This document shows, piece after piece, positions 44,958 through 53,906 of a stretch of DNA of 64,000 nt. Numbering within the stretch: the first letter of the stretch is position 1; each line of letters begins with the position of its first letter. The notes under the pieces were generated by a model that was not told where the DNA came from, did no database searches, and worked only from the letters and a program-made list of their open reading frames with translations. This DNA comes from Candidatus Woesearchaeota archaeon (GTDB taxonomy: Archaea > Nanobdellota > Nanobdellia > Woesearchaeales > JACPJR01): assembly GCA_016187565.1 (NCBI GenBank), contig JACPJR010000009.1:1-64000 (forward strand), given 5' to 3'. Both the position numbers and the translations under genes were made by a program.

Positions 44958-45863
44958 ATGGCACGGTCACAACGCTTTTGTTTAGGGGGAATTTATTTAG
45001 TGACACTTTTTCTCGTTGCTCTGAATGTTCGTGCTGCAGAGTGGAAAGAGAATAGCATAACTACACGTGTCTTTAATCATGGAGACGTACAGGTCCAAAT
45101 CATGAATTATACTAGTTTTGATGGTGCGGTTCTTGATGTTGCTGTTGCACAACCGCCGGACTTTAATCCAACCATGCCTTATGATGTGGTGATCCTTGCA
45201 CACGGTGGGGTAGAGAGGGCATGGGACGAAGAAAATCGCTTTGCAAGTAATTTGTTTTGGATGGTACGATTAGCACGGAACAATTATGTTGCACTTTATC
45301 CAGATGCTCGTCTCTTGAGTTATCGAACCTTCGGACCTAAGGACTTAATGACATTAATCTATCTTCTACGAAATAATGAAACAACCGTGCTCGTGGATAA
45401 TATTGCGTGCCATGGAGAAAGTGCAGGGTATCTTTCTGTCTTTACCTTGGTAACCGATTATCCCTCTGCCTGTGATGCTTTTATTGGACTCTATCCTGCA
45501 CAAGATCCAGATAATAGAGAGTACTTTACTGATCCAGAACGCTTAGCAAAAATAACCGCAAAAACATTTTACTCAGTAGGTACTGAAGACGATCCCTATA
45601 CTGGCTATGTCGAGGAGTATGATCTCCTTCTTCCTGAAGCAAACCCTGGCGTTGATTATCAGAGCAGATACTATGAGGGGAGTGGGCATGGATTCTTTTT
45701 TCAGCATGGCAAGTCATTCTCGTATCATGGAAGAGAGTATCAGGCACGCTATGACCCTCATTGGCAAGAGGCAGAACGAGATATGCTTGATTTCTTAGCC
45801 TACAGTCTTCAAGGCAAAGAACCGCCAGTATGGTGGAATACACCGAATGCCCGAAGATCGTAA
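44958..45863 (+). CDS. Secreted alpha/beta hydrolase (dienelactone hydrolase-like)
   Basis: The 301-residue protein has a signal peptide (hydrophobic 9-27, cleavage near AEW), an HGGVERAW oxyanion region (about 75-82), the nucleophile elbow HGESAG (Ser at about 155) and the catalytic His in GSGHGFFF (about 234). It likely acts on esters or peptides outside the cell. It has its own promoter region with a TATA-like TATTTATG near 44916. The substrate is unknown. Confidence 0.78.
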   Translation: MARSQRFCLGGIYLVTLFLVALNVRAAEWKENSITTRVFNHGDVQVQIMNYTSFDGAVLDVAVAQPPDFNPTMPYDVVILAHGGVERAWDEENRFASNLFWMVRLARNNYVALYPDARLLSYRTFGPKDLMTLIYLLRNNETTVLVDNIACHGESAGYLSVFTLVTDYPSACDAFIGLYPAQDPDNREYFTDPERLAKITAKTFYSVGTEDDPYTGYVEEYDLLLPEANPGVDYQSRYYEGSGHGFFFQHGKSFSYHGREYQARYDPHWQEAERDMLDFLAYSLQGKEPPVWWNTPNARRS

Positions 45864-45948
45864 ACAAGCCCATACTACGGGAAATCCGGGAGTATCTTCT
45901 TTCACAACGCAGCGGTAATTTTATAAAACAAGCAACATTGCTCAGGGT

Positions 45949-47133
45949 ATGAATGAAAGCAGAGAGATTGTTCGTACAGAGAACATTCTGGTTATCCACT
46001 ATAGTGAAATTGGAACAAAAGGGGATAACCGAAGCCTTTTTGAACAGTGCTTAGTCCGCAATATTAAGGAAAGATTAGGCACGTTAATCTCGGGTGTGCA
46101 ACGGGAATATGGAAGGATTATTGTAACCCTGCCTGTTGAGGTGAAACAGGAGGAGATTTTCCAGAGAATGCAATTGTTACCTGGAGTAGCATTCTTTGCT
46201 TTTGCGTATCGTTCTTTGCTCGACACTGCTGCTATGAAAGAGATTAGCATTGCATTGTTGAAGCAAAAATCTTTCATCACCTTTAAGGTTGATGTCAAAC
46301 GCTCCAACAAGCTTTTCCCTCAAACGTCGCAAGAGATTGCGAATTCTCTCGGAGATCATATTCGAACAACGCTTCAGAAAAATGTTAACCTCACAAAGCC
46401 AGATCAAAAATTATTCGTGGAAATCGGAGAAAAAAATGCTTACCTTTTTACTGAAAAACACTATGGAACCGGAGGACTTCCTGTAGGAAGCTCCGGAAAG
46501 ATTATTGCATCTCTCTCCGGCGGTATTGATAGCCCAGTTGCATCCTTCCTGATGATGAAACGAGGATGTACGGTTATTTTTGTTCATATCTATAATGAGA
46601 CTGCCAGTGCGCAAAACAACAAGGAAAAGATACAAGAGTTAGTAACGAAACTGGCATCATTCCAAGGAAGGTCAAAACTCCATATTGTTCCGTTCGGCGA
46701 GCTTCAACGATTGATCATTGCAGGATGTCCAGCAAAATCTCGTATGATTCTCTATCGGCGTTTGATGATGCGCATTCTTAACAGCATAGCAAAACAAGAA
46801 AAAGCTCGTGCAATTGTTACTGGAGACAGCATCGGGCAGGTTGCATCACAAACATTAGAAAATCTTCAGTGTATCTATGACGCCTCAACCATTCCCATAC
46901 TTACGCCCTTAAGCGGTATGAATAAAGATGAAATCATTGCCCTTGCTCAAAAGATAAAAACATATGACATTTCTATTCAATCGTCATTGGATTGCTGTTC
47001 ATTTATGATTGCAAAAAATCCAGAAACAAAAGCACGATTACAGAACATTATTGCGATTGAGCAACAGATAGCATTTGCTTCTGCATTAGAAGCATGCTTG
47101 AATGCCAAGGAGACGATTGTTATAGGAACCTAG
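45949..47133 (+). CDS. thiI: tRNA 4-thiouridine synthase
   Basis: The 394-residue enzyme adds sulfur to U8 of tRNA. An N-terminal NFLD-like domain and THUMP domain (about 1-170) are followed by the PP-loop ATPase motif SLSGGIDSPVASF (about 188-200) and DCCSFMI near 347 with the conserved Cys. No rhodanese domain follows, as is usual in archaea, so the sulfur must come by another route. The start at 45949 has the expected N-terminus. Confidence 0.92.
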   Translation: MNESREIVRTENILVIHYSEIGTKGDNRSLFEQCLVRNIKERLGTLISGVQREYGRIIVTLPVEVKQEEIFQRMQLLPGVAFFAFAYRSLLDTAAMKEISIALLKQKSFITFKVDVKRSNKLFPQTSQEIANSLGDHIRTTLQKNVNLTKPDQKLFVEIGEKNAYLFTEKHYGTGGLPVGSSGKIIASLSGGIDSPVASFLMMKRGCTVIFVHIYNETASAQNNKEKIQELVTKLASFQGRSKLHIVPFGELQRLIIAGCPAKSRMILYRRLMMRILNSIAKQEKARAIVTGDSIGQVASQTLENLQCIYDASTIPILTPLSGMNKDEIIALAQKIKTYDISIQSSLDCCSFMIAKNPETKARLQNIIAIEQQIAFASALEACLNAKETIVIGT

Positions 47134-47305
47134 ATTATTATTTGCCTTAGAAAATGATACTGTTTTGATGAAGAAAGTCACAAAAGAAGGGAAAGTAGAC
47201 TACCTCATATCAAGAGACAAAAAACATCTTCTGGTGTTAAAAGAATTTGAAGGCATAAGGATAATAAGCCCTGAAGAAGAAGAATTGGTTAAACTCTTTC
47301 TCTAA
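47130..47305 (+). pseudogene. PIN-domain toxin remnant
   Basis: The C-terminal signature of PIN-family toxins is visible in the frame, notably DYLISRDKKHLL and LKEFEGIRIISPEE (about 47206-47290), opened by an ATG at 47168 or read through from about 47130. The N-terminal half with the first catalytic residues is missing and the region runs into ThiI, so this is a broken remnant. No antitoxin lies beside it. Confidence 0.7.
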
Positions 47306-48047
47306 AGTTTAAATTATTAATCTCAATTTTTTGATTCTGTATATTACTTCTTATTCGAATACCCACGATCAATTTTGGACACAATTTCTCTTTTTTCATA
47401 TGTTGAATAACATCTTTATGACTTTCTGAAACGAACTCACTGTCCTTGCGAATTGCTTTTTCAAAATGAATTATTCTTTCGTTACGGTCTTTTAAAATAT
47501 GATCTTTAACTAATTTAGGGTTATTAGTCAGATTATACCATCCAAACGAACCATCATCATATTGAAGGATTAAATATAGACAATACTTTTTGTTTTTAGT
47601 ACGACGATAATCAATCTTATACTTCTCATCTAATAAAACGGCTTTCCTAAAAATAATATCTTTAAATTGCCAATTATTCCATGTGAGACTCCTCTTTGAT
47701 TCCGAATTTCTTAAATTTTTAAATTTTAAATATTTCCAACTAATGTACAAGTTATAAAGACTTATAAAACTAAATAATAACAAACCTATAATTATGAGCA
47801 TTGAAAAGAAATCTGCTGTCATAAGAAATTGAGTTATCGTTTGAAAAGAAATCACAATACTAATTTTAAAAAATGCTAACGCCACAAGTGACAATAAAAC
47901 AATATTCACTATAACAAAAGCTTTCCTTCTCCATCTAAGATGGGATCTGAATTGATTATATTCAAAATCTCCTTCATATCTGTCTCTTAACAAATCTTTC
48001 TCGCCGTTTAATATATCCTTTAGTGTAGTTAGTATGATTTCTACCAT
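47289..48047 (-). CDS. Membrane protein of unknown function
   Basis: The 252-residue protein has three hydrophobic spans (about 43-60, 68-80 and 83-104) and a long soluble C-terminal part with KYCLYLILQYDDGSFGWYNL (about 157-176) and a charged rest. The N-terminus is cytosolic-looking (LLRDRYEGDFEYNQF). AT-rich codon use is stronger than in neighbours. No family is recognised; its end overlaps the PIN remnant by 17 bases. Confidence 0.6.
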   Translation of the reverse strand: MVEIILTTLKDILNGEKDLLRDRYEGDFEYNQFRSHLRWRRKAFVIVNIVLLSLVALAFFKISIVISFQTITQFLMTADFFSMLIIIGLLLFSFISLYNLYISWKYLKFKNLRNSESKRSLTWNNWQFKDIIFRKAVLLDEKYKIDYRRTKNKKYCLYLILQYDDGSFGWYNLTNNPKLVKDHILKDRNERIIHFEKAIRKDSEFVSESHKDVIQHMKKEKLCPKLIVGIRIRSNIQNQKIEINNLNFRERV

Positions 48048-48125
48048 CGTACATTAGGAAAACGTTTGATCTGCTTAAACATAGAAAAATTTCTCTTCCT
48101 ATATTTGCCTCTCAAAGATTTGAAC

Positions 48126-49907
48126 TTAACTCCTTCTCTCTGCGATAACCTGGAATAATGCCTTTGCTGCTTCTTCTGGTCCTTTAGTTTCATAACCAGG
48201 AATTCCTAGTCTCGTCCTAAGTTGAGCAACAATAATGCCGCTCCTGAAAAATGCTTCAAAGAATTTGATTGCGATTGGTTCATGTAGTTCCTTATATTGT
48301 ATGGGCCCAAAGATATTTGCAAAGTAAGTTGTACTCAATCCCTTCTCGGTTGTTGTTCCCTTGGCCATCCGTTTTCCTTCACGAAAAACACCAAGGGCGT
48401 CCTGCGGAGTATGGAGTTGTTGAAAGAGAGGATGAGTAGCATCAACATTTTCATAATTGTTTGCATACAAAAAATAATCAACGGTATATCCCTGAAGAAC
48501 TTCTTGAAGTGTGGTAATGGGCAATATTGCTCGGGCATTTATTTTTTGTGGACTCATAATAATGCTTCTATCAAGATTTCCAAACGCAAATCCTGGTTGA
48601 AGATCATCTAAACGGACAAATGCACCAGTCTCAGTACCATATGCTTTTATTATATCATACGGAGTTAACTCCAGAGAGCCCATATCATCAAAAATAATCG
48701 TCATATCTCGGATGTAGTCCTTTGCTAAAACACGAAACGCCTCCAAAGATTCAGACTTTCCTGCACCGCTATCACCAAAGATAACGACGTTTGCTGACTT
48801 TCCATTCTTCAGCATGATGTTAACCATAGCACCGTGGACAGGTAATCTGCCACGCTTGATCATGATGCTGTTGTGCAATGTTAGCATCATTTTCTTGAGG
48901 TAGCCAAAATACGCATAGGTCTCATGATCTGGAATCAAACCAACAAAATAGTTATGGACTTTGTCTTCATAAAAAATCGTTTGATCCTTATATCCATCAA
49001 ACACGTCATGAGGAATGCCATAGAAAAATATTGCATCTGGCTTTTTTCCTAACTCTGTTTCGTCTGCCAGTTCAAAGAGATTTGCCAAGGACATGCCTAA
49101 CCCGATAAATGTAGTGTTGAAATAAACAAGAACAGTAAGATCTGCAACCTTCGCTGGATAACATAACCATTCTGCTGGTGACAAATGAAGGGATTGCAAA
49201 ATTGCTGAAGCAGTACTCCCAACAACCTGAAACTGACCTGTTCGTTTGTTCATTGGAGGATCAAGAATTAATGGGGGAACAATAAGGACTTGACGAATGA
49301 CAGGAATTTCTTTTAAAAAGGTATATGGCTCTTGGAGATGCGCCATTGGTTTCTTGACGGCAATCGCTGCTGTCTGACAGCCTGCAGGTAGTTGTCGATA
49401 AATTTTTGGATGATCTCCGGTTATATTCTCACAGATATCGCGGTAGACGCCAAGCACCAAATGATTAAGGGATTCAACAGTTCTATTGAAGGTACGGTAT
49501 GGCCGTTTCTCAAAAGAGTGTTCGCTCTCCATCCCGGAATAACAGACCAAGAATCGTTCATATGACCTCCAGAAGTTGTAAAGGGATTCAACCAACTGGT
49601 GAAGTAGATAACTATCCTTAAAATAAGGGGAAAATGCTGGTTCTTTTTGTAAAAGGTCATTTTTTGGTTTTGAGGATAAATGCAGAAGCAGTAAACAAAG
49701 CTGGTCGTCCTGCTCATATGCAGATAATCCTTGAGGAAAAACACCTAGGTATTTGGAGTTATGTCCCCGTAAATGTTCAAGAAAGCGATGAATGGTCTCT
49801 TTGAAAAGAGCAGAACTTAACAATTCATGGGCAGTCTGACAAACATTCCCGGTTGTTTTGATTATTGCTTGATTGCCATGAAATGAAAACGTATCATACT
49901 CTCCCAT
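48126..49907 (-). CDS. PEPCK/HPr-kinase-fold protein
   Basis: The protein is 593 residues from the ATG at 49907 (610 if started at 49958). The second half holds a P-loop GDSGAGKSESLEAF (about 371-384) of the PEP-carboxykinase/HPr kinase type, then IIFDDMGSLEL (Walker B-like, about 406) and DRSIIMSP. The first half is an unknown domain with a helical start. The ATG at 49907 has GGGGTGG just upstream. It may phosphorylate a protein or small substrate, but the true function is unknown; classical PEPCK residues outside the P-loop are not evident. Confidence 0.72.
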   Translation of the reverse strand: MGEYDTFSFHGNQAIIKTTGNVCQTAHELLSSALFKETIHRFLEHLRGHNSKYLGVFPQGLSAYEQDDQLCLLLLHLSSKPKNDLLQKEPAFSPYFKDSYLLHQLVESLYNFWRSYERFLVCYSGMESEHSFEKRPYRTFNRTVESLNHLVLGVYRDICENITGDHPKIYRQLPAGCQTAAIAVKKPMAHLQEPYTFLKEIPVIRQVLIVPPLILDPPMNKRTGQFQVVGSTASAILQSLHLSPAEWLCYPAKVADLTVLVYFNTTFIGLGMSLANLFELADETELGKKPDAIFFYGIPHDVFDGYKDQTIFYEDKVHNYFVGLIPDHETYAYFGYLKKMMLTLHNSIMIKRGRLPVHGAMVNIMLKNGKSANVVIFGDSGAGKSESLEAFRVLAKDYIRDMTIIFDDMGSLELTPYDIIKAYGTETGAFVRLDDLQPGFAFGNLDRSIIMSPQKINARAILPITTLQEVLQGYTVDYFLYANNYENVDATHPLFQQLHTPQDALGVFREGKRMAKGTTTEKGLSTTYFANIFGPIQYKELHEPIAIKFFEAFFRSGIIVAQLRTRLGIPGYETKGPEEAAKALFQVIAERRS

Positions 49908-49999
49908 AACCACCCCACCCATGCTTAGGAATGAGAGTCGATTTATATAGTTTCGCATGTGTATGCTCTTGGATCAGAAATGTAAAATGAGCAGTTAAC

Positions 50000-50186
50000 T
50001 CAGCGCCAATAATGGCAGTGCGACGGTCAAAACCTCACGTATTCGGTTTTGCCCTACGAGCCACTCCGTAGGAGCCTCGGCTCGCCGCACGCCACGTTGG
50101 CGCTGACGAAGCGGGCCCCCTTCGGGGTGCTTCGTAGGATTGCTCGCAAGCAATCCGTCAGCCGCCATCGGCGTGGCGTGCTTTTT
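50000..50186. ncRNA. GC-rich multi-hairpin RNA or DNA element
   Basis: In an AT-rich setting this ~190-base block is strongly GC-rich and packed with perfect stems: 50087-50096/50172-50181 (10 bp), 50102-50108/50156-50162 (7 bp), UUCG-capped GAAGC/GCTTC near 50108-50133, 50138-50143/50150-50155, 50028-50034/50045-50051, 50053-50058/50067-50072, 50072-50076/50079-50083. A further 10-bp helix 50000-50009/50097-50106 is exclusive with the second stem, or makes a pseudoknot with the first. TATA-like AAATATATAATCC (about 50191-50203) supports a minus start; a C(UUCG)G loop and T5 after the last stem support plus. Confidence 0.55.
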
Positions 50187-50272
50187 ATGGATTATATATT
50201 TGGTTAGACAACTTGACTTTACAAGAAAGTAATCTTTATAAGGTTGGCTTATTTTTTCTTGAAGGGTGAGAT

Positions 50273-50648
50273 GATGAAACAAATAACTCCAGTACTTGCT
50301 CCGCATGCAAAAACCATTCGTGCATCGTACGATCCTTTACGAGATTGGCGTATGGATAAAAAGGGCTATTTTCTCATTCGCATCAATCCTGATACCAAAA
50401 CGCTTGAAGTTGGCCACTGCAAAAAGAACAATGTCATTGAAACCCTTGTTATTGGAGATACGCCAGAAGAGATTTACATGACAATTATCCATGAAAAACT
50501 AAGTGATTTTCCACCACATTGTGCATATCTTGGCAAAGAACTCCAAAAGGCATTTATTGCTCGTGCACTAGGAATTCCCTATGTACAAGATGATCCGCTC
50601 GATCTCTCGTCAATTACTTCTCGCAAAAAGAAGTCTCCAAATCCCTAA
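50273..50648 (+). CDS. DUF4346-like protein
   Basis: The 124-residue protein resembles DUF4346, a domain also seen near methyltransferase subunit A-like proteins. Characteristic text is DPLRDWRMDKKGYFLIRINPDTKTLEV and a GKELQKAFIARALGIPYVQD helix. The first ATGs (50273/50276) are preceded by GGGTGAG. A TATA box (TCTTTATAAGG) lies near 50230. The C-terminal tail is basic. No clear function. Confidence 0.7.
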
Positions 50649-50741
50649 TATTTCGCCATATTCGCGTTCAATGGTACGGCATATTTTGCCGCACTTTGGA
50701 CAAGTGCCGGTCTTTCTGCGGCTTTTCAAGCCGATTATCAC
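50610..50741 (-). CDS. Possible small zinc-ribbon ORF (43 residues, GTG start)
   Basis: The frame encodes RRKTGTCPKCGKICRTIERE with a CPKCG knuckle and one more Cys. It starts with GTG at 50741, about 25-30 bases after a minus-strand TATA-like ATTTAAATTTTACG near 50770, which would give a leaderless mRNA. It overlaps the end of the DUF4346-like gene by 39 bases, tail to tail. The zinc knuckle supports it, but the short length and overlap leave doubt. Confidence 0.4.
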   Translation of the reverse strand: MIIGLKSRRKTGTCPKCGKICRTIEREYGEILGIWRLLFARSN

Positions 50742-50799
50742 ATCAGTTTCCCAATCCAGAACGTAAAATTTAAATATAAGAATATTCTAATATGATACT

Positions 50800-51126
50800 A
50801 TGAGAGAATTGTATGCCCTTCATGCGGAGATGTGCAAAGTGTTTTCAAATCCGACACGATTGGAGATTCTGAATCTCTTACGAGATAAAGAGCGGTCAGT
50901 GACCGAATTAATAAGAAAAACAAGTTCAAGCCAAGCAAACATTTCCCAACATCTATCGGTAATGAAATCTAAAGGGATTTTGCTATCAAAAAGAAAAGGG
51001 AAACATGTTTACTACAAACTAGAAAATCCAAAAATCATCAAAGCCTTTGATCTCATCAGAGAGGTTTTAGGTGAAAGATTAAAGAGAAATGGCAATCTTG
51101 TTAAAGAAGATAGGCAGAGAACATGA
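50800..51126 (+). CDS. ArsR-family regulator
   Basis: The 108-residue winged-helix protein has the ArsR core: PTRLEILNLLRDKERSVTELI (about 19-40), SSQANISQHLSVMKSKGIL (about 42-60) and the wing KRKGKHVYYKLE. Metal-binding Cys of SmtB/ArsR are few; one Cys (MCKVFSN, about 10) is present near the start. It heads the metal island, overlaps the next gene by 4 bases (ATGA) and has a TATA (AAATTTAAATATAAG) at about 50766. Confidence 0.88.
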   Translation: MRELYALHAEMCKVFSNPTRLEILNLLRDKERSVTELIRKTSSSQANISQHLSVMKSKGILLSKRKGKHVYYKLENPKIIKAFDLIREVLGERLKRNGNLVKEDRQRT

Positions 51127-51629
51127 AACCATTGAATCTAAAAGAACTGGATGACGTATCAAAATTAGTGCTTATTGTTTTAGCTGCCATTGTTGGGTAT
51201 TTTCTGGTTTTTGCAATCGTAAGTCCATTCGGGGCGCCACAAGAAACATCGGTGATGCAGACGATGAACACCATGATGGGAGCAAAGATGATGAATTTTT
51301 CTACAACGGGTTCACGTACCATAAATCTTCTTTCGTTGATTTTCGCTGGAGGACTTGGATTCGTAATCTCATTATATCTGTTCGGGACAAAAACAGAAGA
51401 TAAAGAATACCTTATCTTAAGAAAAGCCTTGTCAGAAGACGAAAAGAGAATCCTCGATGAGATAAAAAAGGCTGGAGAGATCACGCAAGATTCATTACGA
51501 TTTCGATTGGATTGGAGCAAAGCAAAGACTTCAACGATTTTGACAAATCTTGACAAAATGAATTTAATTCAAAGGGAAAGGACAGGAAAAACCTATAAAG
51601 TCTATTTGCAAAAAAAACCGTCGGTTTAA
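51123..51629 (+). CDS. Membrane-anchored winged-helix regulator
   Basis: The 168-residue protein has two TM spans (about 14-36 and 65-85) joined by a Met-rich loop (MQTMNTMMGAKMM, about 43-56), and a cytosolic C-terminal winged helix (about 100-160; SEDEKRILDEIKKAGEITQD, then KTSTILTNLDKMNLI). The Met-rich loop could sense copper outside the cell and pass the signal to the DNA-binding part. It is coupled to ArsR by ATGA. A close architecture occurs at 59704-60198. Confidence 0.75.
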   Translation: MKPLNLKELDDVSKLVLIVLAAIVGYFLVFAIVSPFGAPQETSVMQTMNTMMGAKMMNFSTTGSRTINLLSLIFAGGLGFVISLYLFGTKTEDKEYLILRKALSEDEKRILDEIKKAGEITQDSLRFRLDWSKAKTSTILTNLDKMNLIQRERTGKTYKVYLQKKPSV

Positions 51630-51689
51630 AACGGTTTAAGGGGCAAAATAGTTATTCCTGTAAAGATGACAAGATCATGGTGATGGCAA

Positions 51690-52289
51690 ATGAAAAAAAT
51701 AATACAAATAATACTGATTTTAGGAATATGGTTACTGTCAATGGGTGTAGTCGTTGTATCGGCCAATGAAGACCATCAACAGGAGATTGAAGAAGGTAAA
51801 CTGTTGGTAGAGAGTAAAACAAGCTGTGAGGACCTCAATGATGAACAACTGGAGGCAATAGGGGAATATTCTATGGAACAAATGCATCCAGGGGAACAAC
51901 ACGAAACAATGGATTCCATGATGGGTGGAGAAGGCTCAGAAAGTTTACGAGAGATGCACATCACGATGGCAAAACGGCTGTATTGTAACGAGGACACCAA
52001 CGGAATGATGGGTTCTGGAGGGATGATGGGAATGATGAATATGATGGGAGGCAACATGATGGGAAGTTCTCCATCATATTACGGTTATGGCTATAATGGT
52101 TTTTGGAATATTATAGTCTCGCTGATTTTTTTAGTAGGAACAATTGCCTTAATCATTTGGCTTATTTATAAGTTTACAAAAAAAGGAAAAGAGTCTGAAA
52201 CTCCAATGACTATTTTACAGAAAAGATATGCAAAAGGAGAGATAAACAAAAAACAACTTGATGAAATGAAGAAGGAGCTAAGTAAGTGA
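51690..52289 (+). CDS. Secreted/membrane Met-rich SHOCT protein
   Basis: The 199-residue protein has a signal segment (6-25), an acidic region, a Met/Gly-rich stretch (MMGSGGMMGMMNMM and following, about 110-127) typical of Cu(I) binding, a TM span (about 138-160) and a C-terminal SHOCT motif LQKRYAKGEINKKQLDEMK. It overlaps the next gene by 4 bases. It may gather or buffer copper at the membrane. Confidence 0.75.
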   Translation: MKKIIQIILILGIWLLSMGVVVVSANEDHQQEIEEGKLLVESKTSCEDLNDEQLEAIGEYSMEQMHPGEQHETMDSMMGGEGSESLREMHITMAKRLYCNEDTNGMMGSGGMMGMMNMMGGNMMGSSPSYYGYGYNGFWNIIVSLIFLVGTIALIIWLIYKFTKKGKESETPMTILQKRYAKGEINKKQLDEMKKELSK

Positions 52290-52588
52290 TAACCATGGAA
52301 AAAGATAAAAACACATTGATATGGATCTTCATTGCTGTAATTATTGTGCTCCTTCTGATAGGAAGCTTTGGAATGGGTGGTTATGGTCTGATGGGATTCG
52401 GCATGGGTTTTGGGTTTATTTTTATGCTGCTTTTCTGGGGAGTATTAATATGGCTGGTTGTTGCTCTTATCAATGCAGGCCAGTCAGGCAAGAAAGAGGA
52501 AGATCCACTAATCATACTTAAAAAAAGATATGCTTCTGGGGAAATCACAAAGAAACGATATGAAGAAATGAAAAAGGGGATACGTTAA
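52286..52588 (+). CDS. Small SHOCT membrane protein
   Basis: The 100-residue protein (98 from MEKDKN) has two hydrophobic spans (about 9-27 and 34-60, with GMGGYGLMGFGMGFGF) and ends with a SHOCT motif ILKKRYASGEITKKRYEEMKK. It probably partners the Met-rich protein before it. It is in the same operon, followed by the methyltransferase gene after one base. Confidence 0.75.
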   Translation: MITMEKDKNTLIWIFIAVIIVLLLIGSFGMGGYGLMGFGMGFGFIFMLLFWGVLIWLVVALINAGQSGKKEEDPLIILKKRYASGEITKKRYEEMKKGIR

Positions 52589-52589
52589 G

Positions 52590-53045
52590 GTGGTCGCTAT
52601 GAAAATACGAATCTATCCCCCAATTCTTGCAGGAATGTATCTCTTATTTGCTTTAGGGCTAGATTATTTTTTCCCAAGCGTGAATATGGTTCAACCGCCG
52701 TTTAATTTCCTCGGCATTGTTATTATAGTTGGAGGCGTTATTCTTATGGTCTGGGCTTTTCGACGATTTAGAAAAAAAGGCACAACTCACCACCCTTATG
52801 ATGAGCCAACCGTTTTGGTTACTACTGGGCCTTTTAGATTTAGCCGAAATCCTATGTACTTAGGACTTTCTTTTGTGCTTTTGGGAATAGCTATTTTTAT
52901 AGGAACTATTCCTTTGTTTCTTGCACCACTTATGTTTTTTTTGACAATAAACGCAGTAGTTATTCCTTATGAAGAAAGAAAGCTTATGAAAATTTTCGGT
53001 CAAAAATACGCAGATTATAAAAATCACGTCAGAAGGTGGTTTTGA
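52590..53045 (+). CDS. Isoprenylcysteine methyltransferase-like membrane protein (ICMT/PEMT)
   Basis: The protein, up to 151 residues, has four to five TM spans and the family motifs LVTTGPFRFSRNPMYLG (about 89-105) and EERKLMKIFGQKYADYKNHVRRW at the C-terminus, which bind SAM and the phospholipid or isoprenoid substrate. GTG at 52590 or the ATG at 52599 could start it. It lies in the metal operon, as do similar genes in other heavy-metal loci. Its substrate is unknown. Confidence 0.85.
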   Translation: MVAMKIRIYPPILAGMYLLFALGLDYFFPSVNMVQPPFNFLGIVIIVGGVILMVWAFRRFRKKGTTHHPYDEPTVLVTTGPFRFSRNPMYLGLSFVLLGIAIFIGTIPLFLAPLMFFLTINAVVIPYEERKLMKIFGQKYADYKNHVRRWF

Positions 53046-53074
53046 CATTTGGATAAAAAATATGGAGGTTAAAA

Positions 53075-53464
53075 ATGAAAACTGATGATTTTGCATATAT
53101 TGTTGAAACTGAAAAGAGTTTTGATGAAGCAGTTGTTTCAGTTTTGAAAGCCGTTGATCAAAAAGGATGGGGACTATTCCAGATTTATGATGTCAAGGAG
53201 AGATTAGCAGCAAAAGGATTTGAACAAAAGCCTTTGAAAATAATTGAGATCTGTTCAGGGAAATATGCAAATCAATTCCTGAATAAAAATAGGCTGATCT
53301 CTCTTTGTATGCCTTGCAAAATCAATGTGATAGAAGAGAATGGAAAGGTAAAAATTATTGGAATGAAACCGACTATGATCTCTCAGTTCTTTCCAGAAGT
53401 AAGCAAAAGAGAAGCTGAGGGTGTAGAAAGAGACATTATTGAAATGGTGGATACTGCGAGATAA
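53075..53464 (+). CDS. DUF302 protein
   Basis: The 129-residue protein matches DUF302: KSFDEAVVSVLKAVDQKGW, LFQIYDVKERLAAKGFE and the MPCKINVIEENGKVKI strand. DUF302 proteins occur with copper and redox genes. AGGTT before the ATG acts as a Shine-Dalgarno site. It precedes the DsrE gene by 3 bases, so they share a transcript. Confidence 0.85.
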   Translation: MKTDDFAYIVETEKSFDEAVVSVLKAVDQKGWGLFQIYDVKERLAAKGFEQKPLKIIEICSGKYANQFLNKNRLISLCMPCKINVIEENGKVKIIGMKPTMISQFFPEVSKREAEGVERDIIEMVDTAR

Positions 53465-53467
53465 ACG

Positions 53468-53794
53468 ATGAAACTAGGGATAATAGTAAACACAAATGAC
53501 GCAGAAACCTGCTGGAACTGTTTCAGATTAGGTAATGAAGCTCTTAAAATGAATCATTCGGTAAAAATATTTCTGCTTGGCAAGGGCGTTGAGATCGAGC
53601 AGGTGAAGGATGCACAATTTCCACTTCTTGAAGGTTCAATTAAAAAGTTTGTAAAAAATAAAGGCATCATTCTTGCGTGTGGAACCTGCTTGCAGATAAG
53701 AGGAAAAGAAGAAAGTGGTATCTGCCCCATCTCTACAATGGAAGAGCTGTTAAAATTAGTGGAAGAATCTGACCAGATTTTGACGTTTGGCTGA
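53468..53794 (+). CDS. DsrE/DsrF-like sulfur-relay protein
   Basis: The 108-residue protein has the DsrE fold: MKLGIIVNTNDAETCWNCF, LLGKGVEIEQVKD and a Cys motif ACGTCLQIRGKEESGICPIS (about 71-90). Such proteins bind or carry sulfane sulfur. It lies directly after the DUF302 gene in the metal operon and its end touches the next promoter region. Confidence 0.85.
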   Translation: MKLGIIVNTNDAETCWNCFRLGNEALKMNHSVKIFLLGKGVEIEQVKDAQFPLLEGSIKKFVKNKGIILACGTCLQIRGKEESGICPISTMEELLKLVEESDQILTFG

Positions 53795-53906
53795 TAAACC
53801 GCCTTATTGGTCACGTTCTTTTGCATTTTTTCATGTTGCTCCAGTAGAAATTAGTTTCACCAGTATCTTTAAATGGTGTTTCATTTTACTTTGGTGTGGT
53901 GAGATT

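Noticed and set aside
50000-50186. Integron attC site
   Set aside because: The core R and L box sequences are missing and no integrase is near.
49995-50306. 103-residue minus-strand frame
   Set aside because: It runs through the GC-rich hairpin block and the next gene start; the composition reflects the structured element, not a protein.
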